The position numbers and the translations under genes were made by a program. 40,009 nt of DNA from a virus: the IMG/VR virus record IMGVR_UViG_3300036861_000069, positions 1 to 40,009 of that record. One strand, given 5' to 3'. Of this stretch, positions 14,240 through 22,562 are shown in pieces. The first letter of the stretch is position 1, and each line of letters starts with the position of its first letter. The notes beneath the pieces are model-generated. The model searched no databases and was not told the DNA's origin. It worked only from the letters and a program-made list of their open reading frames with translations.

Positions 14240-15744
14240 CAGCGGAGAATCCCGAGCGGGTCATCGGCCGACTCCTGACCCGCCTCGCCCGCAAGGCGTC
14301 CCGCCCGATCGAAGACCCGAAGGTTCCGGCGCGTCATCTCCAACTGGTCCGTGAACGAGCGGCGCAGCATCGGCAGGAAGTGGTCCCAATATGCTTTCGG
14401 TGTCTCGGCGATCCCGCCCGCCTCGGCCTCGCCGATGACCTTCAGGCGCATCACCGAGGCGGTGTTCCCCAGCGACATCTCGGCGCCCACGACGAGGGCC
14501 GTGGCTTGGCGCTTGATCGTGTTCAGCGCTTCGGCGACGTCCTTCCCCTTCTCGCCGCGCGTGGTCTGAAGGGCGAGCTTGGCCCGGAACTTATCGACAG
14601 CGGTCTCGGTCTCCGGGATCACGCCAGCATCCGAGAGCACCTTCACGGCGCGCTCCACGTCCTCGGTCTGACGCAGCCGGTTCGTCAACTGCAACTCCTG
14701 ACCAGAGAGCTTCATGGCTTCCTTGGCGCCCTGAAGGATGGGGAGCCGGGCGTCGGTGACCGCCTTCTGTCGTGCCTCGCGCTCGCGGGCCAACTGCAGC
14801 TGCGCCGCCGCGTTTCGTTCCGTCACCTCGTGCTGCCGTCGCGTCTCCTGATCTCGACGTAGCTGCTCGTCCGCTCGCCGCCGCTCGGCTTCCTCGGTGG
14901 CCTTGTTGTGTCGGGCCGACTCCTCATGGGCCCGCTTCGACTCGGTGAGCGCATCGGCGCGGGCTTGCATGGCGAGCCGAATGTTCGTCATCCGGTCCAT
15001 GTGCTGCTGGCCCCACTGTAACTGTTTGCCGGTCACGTCGATAATCTGCCCGATGTCCTGTTTCTCCGAGGCGAGGATCATCGGCTCGAATCCGTCGAGA
15101 CGTGAGCGGGCGGCTGTGAGGTCCATGCGCTGCGACCACGACAACTGCTGGTCGTCCCAGATCCGTTGATACGACTCCACGCGGTCTTTGTGCTCGGCCA
15201 GCAGCTTCTCGGTATCCGCCTGCCACTTCTTCAGCTCGCGGTTCGCGCGCTCATGGTCACCCTCGGCCCAGCCCTGGAACGCGCCACGTAACGCCGACAC
15301 GGCAGCGGTCGCGGAGCCTCGGAGTCCCGACCACTGCTGACCGATGACGCCGATGCCGAGCATGACCGACTGCAATTGCTGAAGGACCGAGGCGTCGGGT
15401 CCGGGATCGAGGAACCCGCGCGCTTTCATCGACGGAGCGTTCGGCAGTGCCAGCGCGCCCGGCATCGCAGCCTTGCGGGCGGCGGCTTGCTCGGCGGCGA
15501 GCCGTTCGTTCTCGTCGAGTCGTGTCTGTCCACGCTCGACCATGCGGCGCGTGGCCTCGCTCTGTTCGCGCCCCTTGTCCAGATAGGCGTCCAGCGCCTT
15601 GTTCATGAACGAGGTATCCGGTGGCGCCATCCACGCAGGCGTCCCACCGACCGCGCCTTGCGCCATGACGGCTAAGGGGGTCGGCGTCGAGGCCGGGGTT
15701 GCCTCGCCCGTGTCGGACATCTCAGGCGTCAGAACCTCCGGCAT
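14239..15744 (-). CDS. Coiled-coil virion protein, probable internal/ejection protein (501 residues)
   Basis: ATG 15744 immediately follows the TAG of the upstream gene. After a Pro/Thr-rich start there is an Ala-rich region, a hydrophobic patch (QLQSVMLGIGVIGQQW, ~residue 122-137) and a long charged coiled coil (residues ~270-345, e.g. EEAERRRADEQLRRDQETRR). The C-terminus is more mixed. Length and composition fit podovirus internal core proteins that are ejected with DNA. No lysozyme or transglycosylase motif was found. Confidence 0.6.
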   Translation of the reverse strand: MPEVLTPEMSDTGEATPASTPTPLAVMAQGAVGGTPAWMAPPDTSFMNKALDAYLDKGREQSEATRRMVERGQTRLDENERLAAEQAAARKAAMPGALALPNAPSMKARGFLDPGPDASVLQQLQSVMLGIGVIGQQWSGLRGSATAAVSALRGAFQGWAEGDHERANRELKKWQADTEKLLAEHKDRVESYQRIWDDQQLSWSQRMDLTAARSRLDGFEPMILASEKQDIGQIIDVTGKQLQWGQQHMDRMTNIRLAMQARADALTESKRAHEESARHNKATEEAERRRADEQLRRDQETRRQHEVTERNAAAQLQLAREREARQKAVTDARLPILQGAKEAMKLSGQELQLTNRLRQTEDVERAVKVLSDAGVIPETETAVDKFRAKLALQTTRGEKGKDVAEALNTIKRQATALVVGAEMSLGNTASVMRLKVIGEAEAGGIAETPKAYWDHFLPMLRRSFTDQLEMTRRNLRVFDRAGRLAGEAGQESADDPLGILR

Positions 15745-16584
15745 CTATTGTCGCCCCGCCATGATGCCGAGGGTCCGGTTCGCCTGTTCAATGAGCGAGC
15801 TCAGTAGTTGCTCGTTCTGTTGCCCCGATTGGGCGAGCCCGAGTCCGGCATTGGCGCCAACGCCGAGCGCCGCGACGCCACCCGAGCCCTCCTGCTGAAG
15901 CAACTGCGCTTTCATGGCCAGCGCCATCTCATCTATCTGGGCCTCGTATTGGCCCAGCGCCGTGGAGTCCCCGAGCCCGAGATGCGCGAGCTTGGCTCGC
16001 ATGTCGGCCTTCGCCCGATCCGTCCACTGCTTCACCGCGGCTTCCATTGGGGCCGGAAGCTGGCCAGCCTGGGCGGCCTGGACCTGTTGCGTGCCGTAGG
16101 CGATGGCCGGTTGGGCGGCAGCGGCGGCGAATCCTTGCCCCTGCTGTTGCGTCCGCTCCTGTCCCGCCTGTCGGTTCATGGCGCCGATGGTGTTAGCGAT
16201 CCCGAGCCCCGCGGCGCCGAGGCCGAGCGTCTGCGCGAAGGCCGAGAGCGGTGAGACGCCAGCACCGTCCCTACCGGGCCCGAACACCTGTGCCCAGATC
16301 GACGGAGATGCGTCAGCGCCACCGCCGGCACCGGGGACGCTGCCAGAGAAGAAGCGGTCCCAATTGCCGCCCGTTGTGGGATCGCCACCGGAGAACATCC
16401 CGCCCGTGGGGAAATCGCCGCCGAGGCTCGGGACGAATCCGCCGAGGTCTGTGGGCGGTGTGAGATCGGGGACATCCAGTGCGCCCTCCCACTGCGCGCC
16501 AGCGATGGCGCGGAGACGTTCCCCGTTCGGCCCTTCCCACACCCCGTCGCTCAGTGTCCAGCCGTCCATCGTGCCCCCCATCAT
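15745..16584 (-). CDS. Ala/Gln/Gly-rich virion-type protein (279 residues)
   Basis: ATG 16584 overlaps the upstream stop (ATGA); ATG 16569 (start MDGW) behind GGGGGG is an alternative. The first 90 residues are Gly/Pro-rich and the rest is a helix-prone Ala/Gln sequence (QQQGQGFAAAAAQPAIAY, AKADMRAKLAHLGLGDST, EIDEMALAMKAQLLQQ-like). Such sequences are common in phage DNA-ejection proteins of the P22 gp7/gp16 kind. Membership is not proven, and there is no catalytic motif. Confidence 0.6.
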   Translation of the reverse strand: MMGGTMDGWTLSDGVWEGPNGERLRAIAGAQWEGALDVPDLTPPTDLGGFVPSLGGDFPTGGMFSGGDPTTGGNWDRFFSGSVPGAGGGADASPSIWAQVFGPGRDGAGVSPLSAFAQTLGLGAAGLGIANTIGAMNRQAGQERTQQQGQGFAAAAAQPAIAYGTQQVQAAQAGQLPAPMEAAVKQWTDRAKADMRAKLAHLGLGDSTALGQYEAQIDEMALAMKAQLLQQEGSGGVAALGVGANAGLGLAQSGQQNEQLLSSLIEQANRTLGIMAGRQ

Positions 16585-16925
16585 AGCCCAGCGGCGACTT
16601 GTATGAGGTGGTGTTCCTGGGCATGGAGAAAACACCACGTCGCGAACTGCTCACGCTGACGTCGGTCATAGGATCGGAAGTCAGGCGGCGGCGGCAGGAG
16701 GACCGCGCCACGGGCGCCGACGTGCCAGAGTTGGTGGGCTTCATCCCACTCCGCCCCACCGCCATCACCGAGCGGCGGGGTCGGATACGGGCCAGCAGCC
16801 AATCGAAGCCTGACGTGCTGGTCGAAGGCCCGGCCCCACAGGGCATGATGGCCGAGGAAGTCGATCCACGCGGTCTCATCCCCGAAGCCGAGGACCGACC
16901 AGGAGAGCGGATTTATCACCGGCAT
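16581..16925 (-). CDS. 114-residue protein of unknown function
   Basis: ATG 16925; no strong ribosome site. The protein is rich in aromatic residues and His: NPLSWSVLGFGDETAWIDFL, WDEAHQLWHV, ATWCFLHAQEHHLIQ. The stretch from a short N-terminal fold to an E..H/H..H-rich helix is seen in some phage structural proteins, but no family is recognised. It lies between two virion-type genes and overlaps the next start. Confidence 0.6.
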   Translation of the reverse strand: MPVINPLSWSVLGFGDETAWIDFLGHHALWGRAFDQHVRLRLAAGPYPTPPLGDGGGAEWDEAHQLWHVGARGAVLLPPPPDFRSYDRRQREQFATWCFLHAQEHHLIQVAAGL

Positions 16926-16950
16926 GGCGCATACTCACGCATGGGCCGAC

Positions 16951-17922
16951 TCACGGCGCTCCCGTCCCTGGATCGTAGGCGCGCTCCCACTCACGAGCAT
17001 CGGCCTCACGTTGCGCCCGCTTCGCGGCCTGTTCGGTCTGCCACGCCTTCGCCGCGTCGAGGAACGCGGACTGACGCTCGGCGGCGGGCTTGCCCGCTCG
17101 AGCCGCCGCCAACTCCGCACGAAGGCCGAGCAGCTCTGGGGCAAAATCCCATTCGGTCTTCCATTCGTGCGCGGTCCCGCCCGCCCCCGGCAGATCGGGG
17201 AGATCCCACGCGCCCGCGTCCTTGCCCCAACCGGGCACCAGACGCCCAACGTCGGTGCGCCACGATCCGAGCGCCGACTGCAGCTCCGCGTCGGTCGTGC
17301 CGGTCAAGAGCGCCCCGGCGAGGCCAGCGTTCCTCGCCTCGATGTCGGTCAAGGTATTCCTGACGTTGCCGCCGAAGTTGAGCCACGACGACGATGGATC
17401 ATCAAACCCGAAGATCGAATTGAGGAGCCCTTCAAACGGGAAGGTGTGGGGGCCGAGCAGGTCGACGACCGCGGTCAACCCGGCCCAGATCGGAGCAGCG
17501 GCCTGCATGGAGGCCCCCAACGCGCCCCACGACGGCGCGACCTCCGCGCCGAACGACGACCCGGCACCCGCGCTGGAGGCGAGTTGGTCAGCGCCACCGG
17601 CTGACGCCTCGGCACCAAGGCCGGCCCCGGTGTCTGGTCCACCTTGTCCGAAGAGCGACCGGAGCCACCCCCATCCCCGGTCTGCCGTGCCCAGGGCACG
17701 CGCCGCCAAGGCGAGCGCCGATTGCGATTGCGGGGTGAGGACCGGCGAACGCGCGATCGTGCCCAGGCCAGGGGCGCCGCCTGGGCCAGCCCCCGGCCCC
17801 GTCACGGGAGGGGCGACGACACCGCCGAATCCGCTGTCGTCACTCGGCAGGGCGCCGAGCGCCTGTTGGCCGATCGGCTGTCGTCGGCCGAGATAGTCGA
17901 TCGCGTCCTGCGTCGCGTCCAT
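16951..17922 (-). CDS. Virion-type protein with Gly/Ala low complexity (323 residues)
   Basis: ATG 17922 overlaps the upstream TGA (TGATG); a GTG one codon earlier is also possible. The first 130 residues are Gly/Pro/Ala-rich (VTGPGAGPGGAPGLG), followed by a globular part with Trp/Phe (FGFDDPSSSWLNFGG) and a charged C-terminal helix (AAKAWQTEQAAKRAQREAD). Position after the gp10-like gene and before coiled-coil proteins suggests an internal or tail-hub virion component. Not recognised. Confidence 0.6.
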   Translation of the reverse strand: MDATQDAIDYLGRRQPIGQQALGALPSDDSGFGGVVAPPVTGPGAGPGGAPGLGTIARSPVLTPQSQSALALAARALGTADRGWGWLRSLFGQGGPDTGAGLGAEASAGGADQLASSAGAGSSFGAEVAPSWGALGASMQAAAPIWAGLTAVVDLLGPHTFPFEGLLNSIFGFDDPSSSWLNFGGNVRNTLTDIEARNAGLAGALLTGTTDAELQSALGSWRTDVGRLVPGWGKDAGAWDLPDLPGAGGTAHEWKTEWDFAPELLGLRAELAAARAGKPAAERQSAFLDAAKAWQTEQAAKRAQREADAREWERAYDPGTGAP

Positions 17923-19487
17923 CACCGCGTCCCACCGCTGACGAAGGGCTCCGTCTGGTCAAGCTGGAGGTGCAGCGCTTCCACACAGAGACGTTCCGCC
18001 GACTGCATCGTGATCGTGACGCCCACCCGTTCGCCGGCCACGTCCACGTTGCGTCGCAGGAGGCCGATGCGGGTGCCGAGCGGGGCGTCGCCTGCGTTGA
18101 GCATCTTGACGGTGTAGTCCCTGGCGCGCTCGCTCGTCTCCGTGATGGCGGCGATGGAGACGTGCGCGGTGGCCACGTCGGCCGGCCCCGTGAGATCCAC
18201 GCCCACCCGCAGGCCGAAGGCGTCCGATGTCGGGGCGCCCAGCTCGTAGAGCTTGAAGAAGATGGACGAGAGCCCCCCCATGGGGTCCGTGGACCGCGCG
18301 AAGATCCGAAAGACGTGGCCACCCTCGTCGATCCCGTACAGCTCCGGGGTAGCGTTGATGATGACCGTCGCCATGTTGAGCACACGCTGGTTCCCGACGA
18401 GGCTGGGCGGCGAGGCCAGGAACCATTGCCCTTCGACATAGCAGAGCAGGAGCGGACGGTGCTTCGCCTGGATCGGATCGTCGTAGTCCACGAGGAAACA
18501 GAGGACCGTCATGCCGTAGAGCTTCTGCGTACCGGCGCGGGGGCCCGTCGGCGTCAGGACGCCGAGACGCGACGCCAGCCGGGTGATCTTCTGTGAGAGG
18601 TTCTGCGGCTGCACGCCGGTCAGCCCAGCGATGGCTTGGCTCGTGGCAAAGGCGAGCGTGCGGTAGTACCCGATCACGGAGTTCGCGAAGGTGGAGCCGA
18701 GGGAGTCGACGGCATTCGTGACGGCAAACGTGGTGACGCCGCCCGTGGTCTGGACATTGCCGATCGCGTTGATCGCGTCGGCTCCGAACACCCAGAGCTG
18801 TTGCACGAACGAGAGCAGTTGATAGATGGGCCCTTCAAAGGCTTCGTCCGTGATCCGAAACGTTCCCGCTCCGTGGTTCGGCGCGAAGTCGTCGAAGGTC
18901 TCGGGGGCCGTGTAGTCGATGGTGCGCGCGCCCAGGACGAGCCAAGCATGCCCCTCGAAGACCGCGAGATAGGCGCCGCGACGGGTGGCGTCCATGACCG
19001 TGAAGGCCACCCCATCCCACTTGCCGTAGCCGGCCTTGGCGTCGAGGATGAGCAGCGGCCCGTCTTGCCACGGCGTCATCCCCGTTCGGCTCCCTGCCGC
19101 GAACGTGCCCGGAGGGGCGATCTGCCGGTCGAGGGGCGGCTCCACGGAGTAATCACGCTGGAAGGCCGAGCCGTCCATGAAGACCGCGACGAAGACCGGC
19201 CGCGAGGTCTGCTCGCCGGGGAAGGTCAGCATCCCGCCCCACGTGTCCTTCACGGTATCGGCGTGGAGCACCGCTCCGGCAGGCCCCGCGTATATGGGCA
19301 CCGACTGCTGGCCTCGTCCGACCGGCATCACGTTGTCTCGCCAGTACAGCTCGTCATCGTCGATGGTGAGCCGTGAGTCCGCGAGATTCAGGCCCTTCCA
19401 CTGGCGGAACGTCCGACTCTGCGGGATCGCCTGCTGGCGACGTCCGTTGTCGCGGCCAGCGGTGCGCGGATCAGCGCCGATGCTCAT
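17922..19487 (-). CDS. Tail/neck protein resembling packaged-DNA stabilisation proteins (P22 gp10-like)
   Basis: 521 residues, ATG 19487 (ATGA). The N-terminus FRQWKGLNLADSRLTIDDDE is the usual opening of podovirus gp10 / tail-tubular-B-like proteins (a phrase of the type 'GLN...S...I...E...  N'), and the body has repeated beta blades with 'GHAWLVLGARTIDYTAPE' and 'QLWVFGADAINAIGN', typical of a beta-propeller-like fold. Family members plug the portal vertex and join neck to tail. It directly follows the connector gene, as expected. Assignment rests on layout and style, not on a residue-level match. Confidence 0.6.
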   Translation of the reverse strand: MSIGADPRTAGRDNGRRQQAIPQSRTFRQWKGLNLADSRLTIDDDELYWRDNVMPVGRGQQSVPIYAGPAGAVLHADTVKDTWGGMLTFPGEQTSRPVFVAVFMDGSAFQRDYSVEPPLDRQIAPPGTFAAGSRTGMTPWQDGPLLILDAKAGYGKWDGVAFTVMDATRRGAYLAVFEGHAWLVLGARTIDYTAPETFDDFAPNHGAGTFRITDEAFEGPIYQLLSFVQQLWVFGADAINAIGNVQTTGGVTTFAVTNAVDSLGSTFANSVIGYYRTLAFATSQAIAGLTGVQPQNLSQKITRLASRLGVLTPTGPRAGTQKLYGMTVLCFLVDYDDPIQAKHRPLLLCYVEGQWFLASPPSLVGNQRVLNMATVIINATPELYGIDEGGHVFRIFARSTDPMGGLSSIFFKLYELGAPTSDAFGLRVGVDLTGPADVATAHVSIAAITETSERARDYTVKMLNAGDAPLGTRIGLLRRNVDVAGERVGVTITMQSAERLCVEALHLQLDQTEPFVSGGTR

Positions 19488-20521
19488 GACCAGCCCGAAC
19501 GCCCGAGGTTCACGGACAGCATCTCACCGACGCGCGAGCCCTCGATGTCGCGCTTGGCCTTTTCCCACATGCCGAGGAACCGATCGGCGAGATCCCACCG
19601 CCGCGTGTTGATGCACGCCTCATGGGCCGCGTAGTAGACGACGGGCTCGGTGTACGGATACGCCAGCGGATCCGTGTCGCCGAGCGCGACGAGCGCCCCC
19701 GACAAGACGACGAGATCCCAATCGGTCGTGTAGGCCACGGATGGCGCGGTCGCGATGTACACCTGATCCGCCCCGTAGCGGCACCAGGCGCCAGGCCGAT
19801 TGCGAAAGAGGATGTTCTGGCGGAACCAGTTGGTGAGGTCCGTGAACGGGAGCTGAAACAGCGACACCCGCTGCTGGCCCCACACGAGCCAGACGTTGAT
19901 GACGTCGAGCACGGTCACGTCGGAGAACAGCGCGGCCAGCGAATAGACGTCGAGACCCACCGTGGTCGGGACGTTCGAGCGGTAACTCCGCATGCCGCCC
20001 GACCACATGTCGCGCTGCTGGATCGCGGCGTTAATGTCCGAGATGAGGTCGGGGGTGGTCCAGAAGTCCGCCTCCGCGTCGTGCAGCAACCGACGGAGAC
20101 GATTCAGGTACTCGCCGAGGGTAACGCCGACCGGTGCCCCGATGTAGCCGACGTGCCCGCCCCCTGGAGGGGCCGGCGTGCCGAACGAGAACGTGAAGTG
20201 CGAGCCGGTCTTGAGCGAGGGCCAGACCGTCGTGTTCCAGTCCACGTACCGGATCGAGGAGAAGTTGCCGTTGAGCACGCCGGTATCGACGGCGCCTGCG
20301 GGGATGGTCAGGACTGAGAGGACATTCGGCGACGGGGGGACGGCATCGTAGGCGAGATTCCCACCGCCCGGAGGAGCCGGCGTGGCGAAGTAGGCCGTCC
20401 ATTGGGTGCCCGTCCTGGCGATCCAATACGTCGTATTCCAGTCGACGTAGCGGATCTGCGTGATGTCCCCAAGGGTGACTCCGGTATCGACCGCCCCCGC
20501 GGGGATGGCGAGCGTGGGCAT
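19484..20521 (-). CDS. Head-tail connector-like protein with an N-terminal tandem repeat (345 residues)
   Basis: ATG 20521 with GTAGGGGG upstream. Residues 4-67 and 71-133 are two copies of a beta-type module (IPAGAVDTG ... IRYVDWNTT ... FATPAPPGGG / FGTPAPPGGG). From residue 135 comes a helical adaptor-like domain: LGEYLNRLRRLLHDAEADFW, DLISDINAAIQQRD, then VVYYAAHEACINTRRWDLAD. This last pattern occurs in phage adaptor proteins that sit under the portal ring. The repeat is probably a surface or tail-contacting addition. Adaptor role inferred from pattern and position before the gp10-like gene. Confidence 0.65.
   Translation of the reverse strand: MPTLAIPAGAVDTGVTLGDITQIRYVDWNTTYWIARTGTQWTAYFATPAPPGGGNLAYDAVPPSPNVLSVLTIPAGAVDTGVLNGNFSSIRYVDWNTTVWPSLKTGSHFTFSFGTPAPPGGGHVGYIGAPVGVTLGEYLNRLRRLLHDAEADFWTTPDLISDINAAIQQRDMWSGGMRSYRSNVPTTVGLDVYSLAALFSDVTVLDVINVWLVWGQQRVSLFQLPFTDLTNWFRQNILFRNRPGAWCRYGADQVYIATAPSVAYTTDWDLVVLSGALVALGDTDPLAYPYTEPVVYYAAHEACINTRRWDLADRFLGMWEKAKRDIEGSRVGEMLSVNLGRSGWS
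20123..20512 (-). repeat. Tandem ~190-bp coding repeat in the connector gene
   Basis: Two consecutive copies (about 20321-20512 and 20123-20311) encode related modules of about 63 residues, with IPAGAVDTG, IRYVDWNTT and TPAPPGGG conserved and the residues between them diverged. The divergence shows an old duplication rather than an assembly artefact. Confidence 0.85.
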
Positions 20522-20530
20522 GTTAGCCCC

Positions 20531-22228
20531 CTACGCGCACGTGCCGGCGTCGGTCAGCAGCCCATTCGTGTAGGTGAGCACCCGGGTCTTGTCGGTGGCG
20601 GCTTCACAGCGGACAGTCACGGTGGTCGTAAGCCCCGTCGAGCCCATCGTCGTGATGGCCCCTCCGTCGTTGATGCTGAACAGCACGGTGTCCCGCGCGT
20701 TGTTGAGGAGCTGATACACGCCACCGAGACTGCGGAGGTACTTGTACGTGCCGCCGGTCTCCCCCAGCGCAATGACTGCGCCGTTGCTTGAGCCGGGGAC
20801 CGTGATGGACAGCGCGCCAGTCCCCGCAGCGAGCAGCGCGGTCGATGGCGTCATGGCGACGCCGCCGGGCAGGATCAGGGGCGCGGTGGCTCCCGCGACG
20901 GCGTTGCTGACGTTGGTGAAGCGATTGGGCCCAAGCTGGATATCGCTGGCCGGCGAGGCGACGTCGATGCCGATCGCTGGCCCGGTGGTGATGTTGACCA
21001 GGATGTTGTCGTGGACGGTCATCCGCGTGCCGCCATGGATGACGATGCCTTCGTCCACGGTGTTGATGAGGTTGTCGGCGATGATGACGTCGTTGACGTA
21101 AAACTCGTTGGCGGTCAGGAAGGCGATGCCGTAGGTGCCCGAGGAGCCCACGAGCTGATTCCCGACGATGGTGAGGTTGCCGATGGTCTTGCTGCCCGTG
21201 GACCGGAGGACGGCGATCCCCGAGCCGCCGGCCCCGGAATAGTTCTCGATCGAGTTGTTGACGATCTGGAAATCCGACGTCGCGCCGGCCGGGCTCTCGA
21301 TGTCGGTCCACTGCGGATTGAGCGAGATGCCCGAGAACAAGCTGAGGAACTTATTGCCGAGGATGCGCAGTCCCCCGCCCGAGTACCAGATGATCCCGTA
21401 GGCGGTGGACGGCCCCTGGAAGACCGACGACGTGATCGTGCCGTCGCCCTGGTCGTGGTGCTGGGTATTCCGCCACTCGACGCAGATGCTTTGGCATGCC
21501 CAGAACACGCTGCCGGTGATGTTCGTGAACAGCGCGCTCACCCCCTGGACGGAGATCCAGAGGCCATTGAACATCATGCGGTCGATGACGGTCTGCTGGG
21601 TGCCCGACAGACCGTTGACGATCCCCGGCGAATTCAGCACGATCCCGGCGCCCGCGGTGGCGACCGAAGAGACGAGGGCGAAGTTACTGAACCGCACCGG
21701 CTCGCTCGTGTTGACCGCAAACCCGTTCTGGTTGATCGTGGTCATCTGGACGCACGTGCCGCTCGTGCCGATGGCATCGGCGCGTCCCGGCCCTTCCCCG
21801 AGGAAGGTCACGGACTTCGTGATGGCGATCTCACCGTTGATCGGATAGCAGGCACTCCCGGCCCGCATGTAGATCACGCCACCCGGTGCCGGCAGCGCAT
21901 CGTGGGCGGCTTGGAGCGCGGCGGTGTTCACGGCGGCGGTCGCGCTCGGCGAGAATCCGTAGGTCGCCGCGTCCACGAAGAAGGCGCCAGCCACGCTGAT
22001 GGGAACGAACGTTCCCCCGGAGTAGACCTTGAGGAACTGCGGCGCGTTACCATCAAGGCACCACGTCTGATCCGCGACGGGATTGGTGATCGAGGTGCAG
22101 GCCGGCCGTCCGGTGCCAGGGGCCGCGATATGCGCGCCGGGGCCCTGGGCGAACGCGAGGGAGGACAGCAGCGCGGCCCAGAGGGGGGCCGTGAGCAGGA
22201 TCAGACGCAGCCGGGCGAGGGGCCGCAT
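20531..22228 (-). CDS. Parallel beta-helix (pectate-lyase-like) protein with Sec signal, tailspike-like
   Basis: 565 residues from ATG 22228. A Sec-type leader (LILLTAPLWAALLSSLAFAQ) is followed by a Cys-containing linker (ACTSITNP, TWCLDG). The start of the beta-helix is typical: YGFSPSATAAVNTAALQAA then HDALPAPGGVIYMRAG, as in Pectate_lyase_3/tailspike proteins. Repeating coils follow (LRILGNKFLSL, DFQIVNNSIENY, LTIVGNQLVGS, VIIADNLINT, MTVHDNILVN). The C-terminal 100 residues form a separate beta domain. Such proteins usually bind or cut polysaccharide. No catalytic triad can be named. Position between capsid and connector genes suggests a virion spike, but the leader predicts export. Confidence 0.75.
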   Translation of the reverse strand: MRPLARLRLILLTAPLWAALLSSLAFAQGPGAHIAAPGTGRPACTSITNPVADQTWCLDGNAPQFLKVYSGGTFVPISVAGAFFVDAATYGFSPSATAAVNTAALQAAHDALPAPGGVIYMRAGSACYPINGEIAITKSVTFLGEGPGRADAIGTSGTCVQMTTINQNGFAVNTSEPVRFSNFALVSSVATAGAGIVLNSPGIVNGLSGTQQTVIDRMMFNGLWISVQGVSALFTNITGSVFWACQSICVEWRNTQHHDQGDGTITSSVFQGPSTAYGIIWYSGGGLRILGNKFLSLFSGISLNPQWTDIESPAGATSDFQIVNNSIENYSGAGGSGIAVLRSTGSKTIGNLTIVGNQLVGSSGTYGIAFLTANEFYVNDVIIADNLINTVDEGIVIHGGTRMTVHDNILVNITTGPAIGIDVASPASDIQLGPNRFTNVSNAVAGATAPLILPGGVAMTPSTALLAAGTGALSITVPGSSNGAVIALGETGGTYKYLRSLGGVYQLLNNARDTVLFSINDGGAITTMGSTGLTTTVTVRCEAATDKTRVLTYTNGLLTDAGTCA

Positions 22229-22235
22229 CGAGCCA

Positions 22236-22550
22236 TCAGCCGATCTTGATGAGGGAGGCGACCTCGTCGTCGGTAGCGCCGTGCGAGTTGTGCAGGCGCG
22301 TGTCCACGCCGTCCGAGTAGATGAGCATTCCGAGCGGGGCGGCGTCGCCGTCCTTGAACTTGGTCCACGTCGGCACGGAGCCAACGGTGACCACCTCGAG
22401 GTCCATATCGGCGTCGGTGGCGTACAGCCAGTAGACGCCGGCCGGGATGACGTAGGTCTCGCCGTGGTCCAGTGTGACGACCTGGGCCGCGGCCTGGACG
22501 GAGCCGACAACCCCGGTGAGGATGTTTGTGGGAACCGCATCGAGGCTCAT
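22236..22550 (-). CDS. 104-residue capsid-associated protein, decoration-like
   Basis: ATG 22550 with GGAGGAG seven bases upstream, directly following the major capsid gene. The sequence is of short beta strands: VVTLDHGETYVIPAGVYWLY, LEVVTVGSVPTWTKF, GMLIYSDGVDTRLHN. Small beta proteins encoded next to the capsid gene are commonly decoration or head-fibre proteins. No family recognised at residue level. Confidence 0.65.
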   Translation of the reverse strand: MSLDAVPTNILTGVVGSVQAAAQVVTLDHGETYVIPAGVYWLYATDADMDLEVVTVGSVPTWTKFKDGDAAPLGMLIYSDGVDTRLHNSHGATDDEVASLIKIG

Positions 22551-22562
22551 GGGGTTCTCCTC

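Noticed and set aside
21011-22249. Long plus-strand open frame (412 codons) opposite the beta-helix gene
   Set aside because: It is the antisense of a clearly coding gene, rich in Arg/Asp/Gly as expected for a shadow in GC-rich DNA, and has no ribosome site or known motif.
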